Part shown: positions 1 through 5,316 of the stretch, piece by piece
Layout of the letters: the number at the start of each line of letters is the position of its first letter
Position numbering within the stretch: position 1 is the first letter of the stretch
Assembly (NCBI GenBank): GCA_045649645.1
Contig: JAZRQH010000063.1
Location: 1-5,503 of the forward strand
Length of the DNA stretch: 5,503 nucleotides
Source of the DNA: RGIG7300 sp045649645
GTDB lineage: Bacteria; Bacillota; Clostridia; Oscillospirales; CAG-272
Direction of reading: 5' to 3'
The notes under the pieces: model-generated
Told to the model about the DNA's origin: nothing
Seen by the model: only the letters and a program-made list of their open reading frames with translations
Database searches by the model: none
Made by a program: the position numbers and the translations under genes

Positions 1-1
1 G

Positions 2-250
2 GCAAAGGAGCTTTACGATATGTACCGCTTCTGCGGAGCAGGGGATAAGACCACCCTTGTAGCCTCGGGCAACGGAGTACAGAAGAACAAGGTGCTTCAA
101 AGCTATCTTACCAATCTTTTCGGTATGGAACTTAAGCTTCCCGCAAAAGGCGAGGAGGCGGCTATGGGTGCGGCTATGTACGCTTTCTACTGCCTTGATC
201 CTAATCCCGATATGAAGAGTGACGCAAAGGCGTGTATAGAATATAAATAA
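2..250 (+). CDS. FGGY-family carbohydrate kinase, C-terminal fragment (sedoheptulokinase-like)
   Basis: The reading frame is open from the window edge to TAA at 248-250, so about 82 C-terminal residues are visible and the start lies outside. FGGY kinases transfer the gamma-phosphate of ATP to a sugar or polyol in the cytoplasm. The visible part is the end of the second actin-like ATPase domain: a glycine-rich LVASGNGVQKN segment, an FGMELKLP strand, then the GEEAAMGAAMYA helix that normally closes the FGGY C-terminal domain. The SGNG-x-x-KN form together with EEAA-GAA resembles sedoheptulokinase more than xylulokinase or glycerol kinase, but with the substrate-binding half missing the sugar cannot be assigned. 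L-fuculokinase is also an FGGY enzyme, so a link to the fucosidase downstream is possible. Against it, a terminator, a small ORF and an oppositely oriented regulator separate them. The family call is firm and the substrate is weak. Confidence 0.8.
   Translation, partial: AKELYDMYRFCGAGDKTTLVASGNGVQKNKVLQSYLTNLFGMELKLPAKGEEAAMGAAMYAFYCLDPNPDMKSDAKACIEYK
219..247 (+). promoter_or_regulatory. weak candidate promoter inside the kinase 3' end
   Basis: GTGACG (219-224) and TATAAA (242-247) are separated by exactly 17 nt, giving 4/6 and 5/6 matches to the sigma-70 hexamers. Transcription would start near 254, immediately before the hairpin at 255-289, and could serve the small ORF at 290. The match lies within coding sequence and may be chance. 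Confidence 0.25.
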
Positions 251-254
251 TTGC

Positions 255-289
255 AAAAAATACTCCTATCTCAAATAGGAGTGTTTTTT
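255..289 (+). terminator. hairpin after the kinase gene, intrinsic terminator or leader hairpin
   Basis: An 8-bp perfect stem pairs ACTCCTAT (262-269) with ATAGGAGT (275-282) around the loop CTCAA. An A-run at 255-260 faces a T6 run at 284-289, so the structure has the form of an intrinsic terminator that begins five bases after the kinase stop. The stem is AU-rich, so termination may be partial. The 3' arm also holds the ribosome binding site of the next ORF, so the hairpin could control translation as well. Confidence 0.7.
277..281 (+). promoter_or_regulatory. Shine-Dalgarno AGGAG inside a hairpin arm
   Basis: AGGAG at 277-281 lies 8 nt before the ATG at 290, which is good spacing. It fixes the start of the small ORF at 290. 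It is fully paired in the 3' arm of the hairpin at 262-282, so it would be hidden from ribosomes whenever that hairpin is folded. Confidence 0.55.
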
Positions 290-472
290 ATGTATAAGAA
301 AAAACAGGATGCTACGGAGTATTCTAAGGATGCCTTCCTTGACAATCCCGCGGCATCTCCAAACGATCGTACAGGCTACAGCCAGCGCCCCTGGATGGAT
401 ATCGAGGAGGCTCAGAGCCTTGCGGACCTTATGGACGCAACGGTCAAGACCGAGGACGCCGAAATAAGATAA
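290..472 (+). CDS. small acidic hypothetical protein (60 aa)
   Basis: This is an ORF of 60 codons from ATG 290 to TAA 470-472, family not recognised. The start at 290 is preferred over an upstream in-frame TTG at 251, because that reading would translate straight through the terminator hairpin and has no ribosome binding site. The protein has a basic N-terminus (MYKKK), then a hydrophilic acidic body rich in Asp, Glu, Ala and Pro, with NPAASPNDRTGYSQRP in the middle and a likely helix around IEEAQSLADLMDATV near the end. It has no signal peptide, membrane segment or cysteine. Codon use resembles its neighbours. A strong ribosome binding site and a terminator directly after the stop support a real gene. 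It could be a small spore-associated or regulatory protein, but nothing in the sequence proves that. Confidence 0.6.
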   Translation: MYKKKQDATEYSKDAFLDNPAASPNDRTGYSQRPWMDIEEAQSLADLMDATVKTEDAEIR

Positions 473-497
473 CAGGAAGCATTTTGCTTCCTGTTTT
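471..497 (+). terminator. intrinsic terminator between convergent genes
   Basis: An 11-bp perfect stem (471-481 with 485-495, core CAGGAAGC/GCTTCCTG) closes a TTT loop. On the + strand it is followed by TT, AA and a T6 run at 500-505, so it is a good terminator for the 60-codon ORF. It overlaps that ORF's stop codon and touches the stop codon of the minus-strand AraC gene at 496-498. On the minus strand it can fold too, but few T residues follow, so termination from that side should be weaker. Confidence 0.85.
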
Positions 498-1302
498 AAT
501 TTTTTACTCTTTTTCTGTATTCACTTGGAGATACTCCGTATCGTTGAGTAAAGCATCTTGTGAAGTAAAAGGGATCACAGTATCCAAGCTCGGTGGAAAT
601 GTCCTTGATAGAACGGTCGGTGGTACGTAGCTGCTGCTCTGCGGTGAAATAAAGTCTGTCGGAAATGTACTTTCCCAAGGGCTGCTTCATCTCGTCACGG
701 AACGCCTTTTGCAGACGGCTCTCGGAGGTGTATAAGTCTGATGCTATTTTTGATGCGGTAAGGGCTGATTTCAGATTTTCGTCGATATAAGCGATAGTCT
801 GCTCCACCAAGGGGGAATATCTGGGCACGGGTGTAAACTCTGTACCGCCTATCTCCATACCCATGGATATTATATCCCACAGCCACGCTTTAAGACGCAT
901 AACTGCGTACATATCGTTGTTGTTAAAGAGGTACATAGCCTGCTCTATATCCTCACCTCTGTTTGGTATGCATACGGGAGCCTTCATTGTGGTGAACATA
1001 TCGCTGTTGTTACTTTGAAGCAGATTGATATGAAAATACAGCTTTTCCAAAGGGGTACTGCACTTGTATCTCATTCTGATGCCGGTGGGCAGTATATAGA
1101 TATTTCCCTCGGTCATAGACAATTCACCGCCTCGGTAGGTTATGGTACCTTCGCCCTTTGTGATACAGTACACTCTCGTAAACAGAGGCTTAAGGTCAGA
1201 GTATGCAGCCCCTTTGTCAAGCTTGGCATAGCATAGCTCGGATATATCCAGATGCAGACGGTCTATTTCTTTATTGAATATGGAAGGATTACTTTCAATC
1301 AT
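496..1302 (-). CDS. AraC-family transcriptional regulator
   Basis: This is a 268-residue protein, a normal length for an AraC/XylS sugar-responsive regulator. Residues about 35-95 form a cupin-like AraC ligand-binding domain (VYCITKGEGTITYRGGELSM, then an NIYILPTG turn typical of the barrel). Residues 180-265 are the DNA-binding region with two helix-turn-helices: LTASKIASDLYTSESRLQKA at 181-200, and a second at 231-253 with the family signature ISTELGYCDPFYFTRCF followed by GVSPSEYR. The ATG at 1302 is preceded by GGAGA with 7-nt spacing, and a strong minus-strand promoter lies further upstream. The gene diverges from the GH29 fucosidase across 92 bp, the classic arrangement for a regulator acting on its neighbour. 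Members of this type are usually activators that respond to a sugar. The ligand, perhaps fucose or a fucosylated oligosaccharide, is inferred from context only. Confidence 0.93.
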   Translation of the reverse strand: MIESNPSIFNKEIDRLHLDISELCYAKLDKGAAYSDLKPLFTRVYCITKGEGTITYRGGELSMTEGNIYILPTGIRMRYKCSTPLEKLYFHINLLQSNNSDMFTTMKAPVCIPNRGEDIEQAMYLFNNNDMYAVMRLKAWLWDIISMGMEIGGTEFTPVPRYSPLVEQTIAYIDENLKSALTASKIASDLYTSESRLQKAFRDEMKQPLGKYISDRLYFTAEQQLRTTDRSIKDISTELGYCDPFYFTRCFTQRYGVSPSEYRKRVKN

Positions 1303-1319
1303 ATAAATTCTCCATGCTT

Positions 1320-1329
1320 TTTCGCGAAA
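1320..1329. promoter_or_regulatory. perfect 10-bp palindrome, possible operator
   Basis: TTTCGCGAAA is a perfect palindrome in the leader of the araC gene. It lies about 15 nt downstream of the predicted araC transcription start and upstream of its ribosome binding site. A protein bound here could block araC transcription. AraC proteins more often bind direct repeats, so another regulator or chance is possible. Confidence 0.35.
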
Positions 1330-1348
1330 TATCCATAGTATATATATG

Positions 1349-1365
1349 AATTATAATGTATAATT
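1349..1365. repeat. inverted repeat holding mirrored -10 hexamers
   Basis: AATTATA (1349-1355) and TATAATT (1359-1365) form a perfect 7-bp inverted repeat around ATG. The left half reads TATAAT on the minus strand and the right half reads TATAAT on the plus strand, so it contains the probable -10 boxes of both divergent promoters. Confidence 0.55.
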
Positions 1366-1378
1366 AAATCAAAGTCAA
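1350..1378 (-). promoter_or_regulatory. sigma-70-type promoter of the araC gene
   Basis: On the minus strand, TTGACT (1378 down to 1373) and TATAAT (1355 down to 1350) are separated by exactly 17 nt. The matches are 5/6 and 6/6 to consensus. Start of transcription is expected near 1343, giving a leader of about 40 nt. This is the strongest promoter in the window and should give steady regulator expression unless repressed. Confidence 0.75.
1352..1364 (+). promoter_or_regulatory. probable activator-dependent promoter of the fucosidase operon
   Basis: Two TATAAT hexamers occur on the + strand at 1352-1357 and 1359-1364. The second would start transcription near 1371, about 24 nt before the ATG at 1395, leaving room for AAGGAG at 1383-1388. 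No recognisable -35 lies 16-18 nt upstream of either, and there is no TGn extension. That fits a promoter needing an activator such as the divergent AraC protein. Confidence 0.5.
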
Positions 1379-1394
1379 GTATAAGGAGAAATAT

Positions 1395-2669
1395 ATGTAC
1401 GTTGCAAACTTTCCTACCCCTACACAGAGGGTAATAGAATATGAAAAATTAGGTTACGGTATGTTCCTTCATTACGGTCTCTACTCAGAGCTGGGCAGAG
1501 GCGAGTGGGTATACCACATGGAAAAGCATGATATGAAGGAATATGAAAAGCTTGCCGAAAAGTTCACCGCCAAGGACTTTGATGCCGAGAAGATAGTTCT
1601 CGCGGCAAAGGCTGTTGGCTGTAAGTACGTTAACCTCACCACCCGTCATCACGACGGCTTTGCGCTTTATGATACCAAGGGTATGTCTACCTTTGATTCA
1701 CTCCACGCTCCCAACTGCGGACGTGACCTTGTGCGTGAGTTCGTTGATGCCTGCCACAAGCACGATATGGTGCCTTTCCTTTATCACACCACCATCGACT
1801 GGCACGAGCAGAGCTTCTATGACGATTTTGACAATGAATATCTCGAATACCTCCGTAAGAGCATTGAGATTCTCTGCACCAACTACGGCAAGATAGGCGG
1901 TTTTTTCTTTGACGGTAACTGGTGGCATCCCAAGAAGGACTGGAAGCTTGACGAGCTCTACGGTACTATCCGTAAGCATCAGCCCGATGCTATCATTATC
2001 AACAACACCGGACTTCACAATCTGGGCAGAGCGATCCATCCCGAGATAGATGCAGTTACCTTTGAGCAGAACGGTGTCCGCGAGCCTATCGACCGTGACG
2101 GCAGACCCTTCTACTTTGCAGGTGAGACCTGCATGACCCTCAATACACATTGGGGTATCGCTCATAAGGATTTCAATTACAAGTCTCCTGCAGACGTTAT
2201 CCGTACCCTTGCGGGATGCCGTGCAGCAGGCGTAAACTACCTGCTTAACCTTTCACCCACAGCGGACGGCGCTCTTCCCGAGTTCCAGATAGCTACCCTC
2301 GGCGTAGTCAAGAACTGGATCGATATTCACAAGGAGGTAGTATACGACTGTGAGCCCCTTTATTATCCCAGAAATCCCAAGACCTGCGCTAACTGCAGCG
2401 TAGTTATCAACCGCGACGGCAAGTCTATCTACTTCATTATGTTCGATAACAACAAGGTAGGTGACACAAACGTAACCGTAGGCGGTATGTACTCGGGCAT
2501 CGTAGGCTTCTCCAACGTTCAGTTTGATATCGAGAAGGTAGAATGGATGGATTCGGGCGAGGAGCTTAAGTTCTATCAGCCCGGTGACAATACTCTTATG
2601 ATCGACTTCACAGGCCAGCCCTACGGTACCGACGTATGCGTAAGAGTAGCTAAGGCTACGCTTAAATAA
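1395..2669 (+). CDS. GH29 alpha-L-fucosidase, cytoplasmic
   Basis: This 424-residue glycoside hydrolase family 29 enzyme would release terminal L-fucose from glycans or glycosides by a retaining mechanism. The N-terminal (beta/alpha)8-type domain spans about residues 8-315. Visible GH29 landmarks are GMFLHYGLYS (22-31), LTTRHHDGFALYD (81-93), GGFFFDGNWW (168-177), in which Asp173 is at the position of the nucleophile, GETCMTLNTHWG (243-254) and NYLLNLSPTADGALP (281-295). The acid/base is not obvious; Glu224 and Glu244 are candidates. Residues about 320-424 look like the C-terminal beta-sandwich. The protein has no signal peptide or membrane segment, unlike many fucosidases, so it should act on imported fucosylated substrate. 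AAGGAG lies 6 nt before the ATG, and the N-terminus fits the usual family start. It is the first gene of an operon with the SLH protein 38 nt downstream and diverges from the AraC regulator. Linkage preference cannot be read from the sequence. Confidence 0.93.
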   Translation: MYVANFPTPTQRVIEYEKLGYGMFLHYGLYSELGRGEWVYHMEKHDMKEYEKLAEKFTAKDFDAEKIVLAAKAVGCKYVNLTTRHHDGFALYDTKGMSTFDSLHAPNCGRDLVREFVDACHKHDMVPFLYHTTIDWHEQSFYDDFDNEYLEYLRKSIEILCTNYGKIGGFFFDGNWWHPKKDWKLDELYGTIRKHQPDAIIINNTGLHNLGRAIHPEIDAVTFEQNGVREPIDRDGRPFYFAGETCMTLNTHWGIAHKDFNYKSPADVIRTLAGCRAAGVNYLLNLSPTADGALPEFQIATLGVVKNWIDIHKEVVYDCEPLYYPRNPKTCANCSVVINRDGKSIYFIMFDNNKVGDTNVTVGGMYSGIVGFSNVQFDIEKVEWMDSGEELKFYQPGDNTLMIDFTGQPYGTDVCVRVAKATLK

Positions 2670-2707
2670 TTCGGAATTCACTAATCACTAAACAGAAAGG
2701 ACATGTT

Positions 2708-5107
2708 ATGAAGAGTATTAAGATAATTTCGATCATCATATGTGTAGTGACAGTAATATGTGCTATCGCTATGACTTCAAGCGCCAAGTGGTGGGACGAA
2801 AATCCCTTTACCGACGTTAAGTCAAGCCATTGGTATTATGATGCGGTTCGTATCTGTAACGAGAATGATATCTTCTCGGGTACTGCAGAAGACAAATATT
2901 CTCCCTCTGTCAAGATGACAAGAGCGATGCTCGTTAAAGCTCTTGCCAACCTCGACGGTTATACCGAAGACTTTAAGGGAACAACTCCCTTTACCGATGT
3001 TAAGTCAAGCCACTGGTTTGCCACCGCTGTTGAGTGGGCATATACCAACGGCATTACCTCAGGTAAGACCGATACCACCTTTGCTCCCAATGAGAACATT
3101 ACCCGTGAGCAGCTTGCAGCTATGCTTCACAGATATGCAAGCTACAAGGGTATGGAGGATAAGAACGGTGCTGACATTGCTTCTTTCCCCGACGCAGGCA
3201 AGGTTTCATCCTATGCAGTAAAGGATTTCGAGTGGGCATACGGTAACGGCATCATTAACGGCTCAAAGTCGGGAGATGCACTTTACTTAAATCCCCGTAA
3301 CCCTGCAACCAGAGCAGAGTGTGCAACAATGTTCTCAAAGTATCTCTACCTTGAGCCTGTATACGAGATAAACGGCAATGATCTTTCTCTGTATACAATA
3401 GTTTATTCCGAATCCGAAAATGAAAAGTTTGACAGCATCAAAGAGATGTCGGTATATCTTGCCGATATGATCGAGGGTGCTACCGGTGTCAAGCTTGCTG
3501 TTGTAAACGATGATACTGCGGTATCCGAGTACGAGATCCTTGTAGGTAAGACGAACCGTGAGGAAAAGGGTCTTGTAAGTGTTGACCGTGCTTCCTTTAA
3601 GGATGACCAGACCTACGTATGGTCTGTACAGGGTAACTACCTCGTTATTACTGGTATCGATGATGACTACCACCTCAATACCAAAGATGATAAGAGCCAT
3701 AGAGGTATTAAGGGAACACGTAACGCAGTATTCAAGTTCTGCGAAGAGGTTCTCGGTGTATACGAATATATCGACAACGAGGACGCTGACGGCCTTGTGG
3801 TATACGAGACCGACCCTGTAATCGATCTTGACGACGGATATTATCACGAGGATCTGACCTGGTACCGCAGACGTACCTTCTATATGAAGGGAAGTGTAAA
3901 CGGCCACGGAAGCTATATCGATTTTGATTCATACAACATCAGTATGTGGCTTAAGTACAACTTTGATGACGGTGACGACAATCTTCTTCACGAATCCACC
4001 CCTTGTATGAGTAATCCCGACCATATAGCTACTATTATCGCAAACGTTAAGAAGTATCTTGACAGGAACCCCGATCTTGCTATGATAGGTATCGGTATCA
4101 ACGATAGCCAATCCTACTGCCGTTGCGCCAACTGTGCAGCGATCTATACCAAGTACAATTCCCGTTCCGCAACCTTGGTTTGCCTTGTAAACGCAGTAAG
4201 TGATGCTATAGCTGAGGATTATCCCGGAGTTATGATCCAGACCGGTGCTTACGAGTACTGTGTGAAGCCTCCCAAGGGCATCGAACTGAGAGACAATATC
4301 ATTCTTGAGTTCTTTACCGTTAAGAACTGTTGCGGTCATGCATATACCGACACCACCTGTGATCTCAACAAATCTCTCGTTGAGTATTACTACGGTTGGG
4401 ACGAGATCTCGGACGGTGGCTGTACCGTATGGGATCACTCCGGCGGATTTATGTACTTTATGACTCCTCAGCCCGACTGGGACAGCCTTCTTCCCAACGT
4501 ACGCTTCTTCGCAGATGGCGGAGCAAGAGAAATGCTTATGAACTCCGTATTCTACGGTGAGGATCTTCCCAACGGTGAGAGTCCCGATGTCCATTCTGAC
4601 TTTGGTAACGTCCGTGGTTACATGCTCTCTATGATCTATATGGATCCCTTTATGAGCGAGGAAGAGTACTATTACCGTCTTGATAACTGCCTCGAGGCTA
4701 ACTTCGGTGCAGGCTGGAAATACATGCGTGAGTATATAGATATTATCTCCGAGCTTGGTAACTCCAGACATCACAGCTTCCATACCCCCGTCAGCGGATA
4801 TTACGATATCAACGAGGTATGCGAGGTTGCCAACTACGTTGACACCCTTTGGGCAAACGCCAAGGCTCAGGCAGACGAAACACAGCTCAATCGTCTTATC
4901 GTATGCGAGGCTTCCTGGATCTATATGAAGCAGTGTGCAACCTATGACAGTGTTTATAAGAACGGCACTTACGCACAGCAGCAGGAATATATGAAGCTGA
5001 ACGAATATCTCTATAACTGCATTATTGATATGCGTCTGCTTTGGACAGAGGGTACTCTCAATCTCCTCGATCACTACGATCCCGGTACCAACCCCACCTT
5101 CTGGTAA
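2708..5107 (+). CDS. surface-anchored SLH-domain protein with DUF4838-type body
   Basis: This 799-residue exported protein begins with a signal peptide (MKSIKIIS, a hydrophobic core to about residue 20, likely cut after TSSA at 26). Three S-layer homology repeats follow at about 34-84, 95-148 and 160-213, each starting FTDV/FPDA and ending in TRAM, TREQ or TRAE. These normally anchor proteins to pyruvylated secondary cell-wall polymer. Residues about 220-370 resemble the accessory domain before glycosidase barrels (KEMSVYLADMIEGATGVKL, then EILVGKTNRE). Residues about 380-690 match the DUF4838 family as I know it: IGINDSQSYCRCANC (462-476), AYEYCVKPPKG (514-524) and WDHSGGFMYFMTPQPDW (575-591). 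The helical C-terminus runs to residue 799. DUF4838 proteins are often considered candidate glycoside hydrolases, but substrate and chemistry are not established. The mature part has 18 cysteines. AGAAAGGA lies 6 nt before ATG 2708. The 38-nt gap after the fucosidase has no hairpin, implying one transcript. Confidence 0.88.
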   Translation: MKSIKIISIIICVVTVICAIAMTSSAKWWDENPFTDVKSSHWYYDAVRICNENDIFSGTAEDKYSPSVKMTRAMLVKALANLDGYTEDFKGTTPFTDVKSSHWFATAVEWAYTNGITSGKTDTTFAPNENITREQLAAMLHRYASYKGMEDKNGADIASFPDAGKVSSYAVKDFEWAYGNGIINGSKSGDALYLNPRNPATRAECATMFSKYLYLEPVYEINGNDLSLYTIVYSESENEKFDSIKEMSVYLADMIEGATGVKLAVVNDDTAVSEYEILVGKTNREEKGLVSVDRASFKDDQTYVWSVQGNYLVITGIDDDYHLNTKDDKSHRGIKGTRNAVFKFCEEVLGVYEYIDNEDADGLVVYETDPVIDLDDGYYHEDLTWYRRRTFYMKGSVNGHGSYIDFDSYNISMWLKYNFDDGDDNLLHESTPCMSNPDHIATIIANVKKYLDRNPDLAMIGIGINDSQSYCRCANCAAIYTKYNSRSATLVCLVNAVSDAIAEDYPGVMIQTGAYEYCVKPPKGIELRDNIILEFFTVKNCCGHAYTDTTCDLNKSLVEYYYGWDEISDGGCTVWDHSGGFMYFMTPQPDWDSLLPNVRFFADGGAREMLMNSVFYGEDLPNGESPDVHSDFGNVRGYMLSMIYMDPFMSEEEYYYRLDNCLEANFGAGWKYMREYIDIISELGNSRHHSFHTPVSGYYDINEVCEVANYVDTLWANAKAQADETQLNRLIVCEASWIYMKQCATYDSVYKNGTYAQQQEYMKLNEYLYNCIIDMRLLWTEGTLNLLDHYDPGTNPTFW
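2804..3017 (+). repeat. near-identical DNA at the starts of SLH repeats 1 and 2
   Basis: The 31-bp stretches at 2804-2834 and 2987-3017 differ at only two positions, both silent third-codon changes (GAC/GAT and CAT/CAC). They encode the same PFTDVKSSHW segment of the first two SLH repeats, while the rest of the repeats has diverged. This indicates fairly recent duplication or gene conversion of that part. Confidence 0.7.
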
Positions 5108-5143
5108 GCGGCGAGGCGCCGCAGCCATACTTCGCATGAAGTA
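5108..5143. repeat. two adjacent small hairpins after the SLH gene stop
   Basis: GCGGCG-AGG-CGCCGC (5108-5122) is an all-GC 6-bp stem starting directly after the stop codon. TACTTC-GCAT-GAAGTA (5128-5143) is a second 6-bp stem with a four-base loop. Neither is followed by a T-run, so neither is a terminator alone. They could stabilise the mRNA 3' end or be the remains of a dispersed intergenic repeat. Confidence 0.45.
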
Positions 5144-5149
5144 AACTAT

Positions 5150-5188
5150 ACCCCATTCTCATCACACGAGGGTGGGGTTTGTTGTTTT
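5150..5188 (+). terminator. first terminator of the fucosidase operon
   Basis: ACCCCATTCTC (5150-5160) pairs with GAGGGTGGGGT (5168-5178) as an 11-bp stem with two G-U pairs and a 7-nt loop, followed by TTGTTGTTTT. It is a convincing intrinsic terminator 42 nt after the SLH gene stop. Confidence 0.85.
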
Positions 5189-5232
5189 CTAACGTATCAA
5201 GTGTTTGCATCCAAAATCGCGTGAAGTTTATA

Positions 5233-5267
5233 AAAACCGCATCCTCATAACCCGAGGGTGCGGTTTT
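5233..5267. terminator. second, related terminator, probably bidirectional
   Basis: AAAACCGCATCCTC (5233-5246) pairs with GAGGGTGCGGTTTT (5254-5267) as a 14-bp stem with one G-T position and a 7-nt loop. The flanking A and T runs give it terminator form on both strands. Its core is nearly the same as that of the hairpin 86 nt upstream. Confidence 0.8.
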
Positions 5268-5277
5268 ACACATTTAC

Positions 5278-5311
5278 AAAAAAACAGGACTTGTCGGTTT
5301 GACAAGTCCTG
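5278..5311 (-). terminator. terminator of the minus-strand gene
   Basis: CAGGACTTGTC (5285-5295) pairs perfectly over 11 bp with GACAAGTCCTG (5301-5311), with a 5-nt loop. Read on the minus strand the hairpin is followed by a run of seven T (5284 down to 5278). It begins six bases after the stop codon of the minus-strand gene at 5317. Confidence 0.88.
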
Positions 5312-5316
5312 CTTTG

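Noticed and set aside
2..250. Assigning the kinase as L-fuculokinase of the fucosidase pathway
   Set aside because: Only the conserved C-terminal ATPase part is visible, its motif looks sedoheptulokinase-like, and it lies in a separate transcription unit.
251..289. TTG at 251 as the start of the small ORF (73 residues)
   Set aside because: It would translate through the hairpin 255-289 and has no Shine-Dalgarno sequence. The ATG at 290 has AGGAG at 8 nt.
1320..1329. CcpA catabolite-repression (cre) site
   Set aside because: The palindrome shares the CG centre but lacks the TG...CA arms of the cre consensus.
1698..2165. 155-codon minus-strand frame inside the fucosidase gene
   Set aside because: The + strand here encodes GH29 motifs. 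The antisense product has no recognisable features.
2253..2681. 142-codon minus-strand frame over the fucosidase 3' end
   Set aside because: Shadow of the fucosidase frame, without ribosome binding site or promoter.
3335..3907. 190-codon minus-strand frame within the SLH-DUF4838 gene
   Set aside because: Same pattern as the other antisense frame: no motif and no start signal, opposite a conserved coding region.
3929..5137. 402-codon minus-strand open frame antisense to the SLH-DUF4838 gene
   Set aside because: Its translation is low-complexity in Val, Ile and Thr with no family motifs, it has no ribosome binding site, and it sits opposite a clearly real gene. It is a codon-bias shadow.
5190..5232. 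Small gene between the two twin terminators
   Set aside because: No ORF with a start and ribosome binding site fits in these 43 bases. It appears to be spacer.
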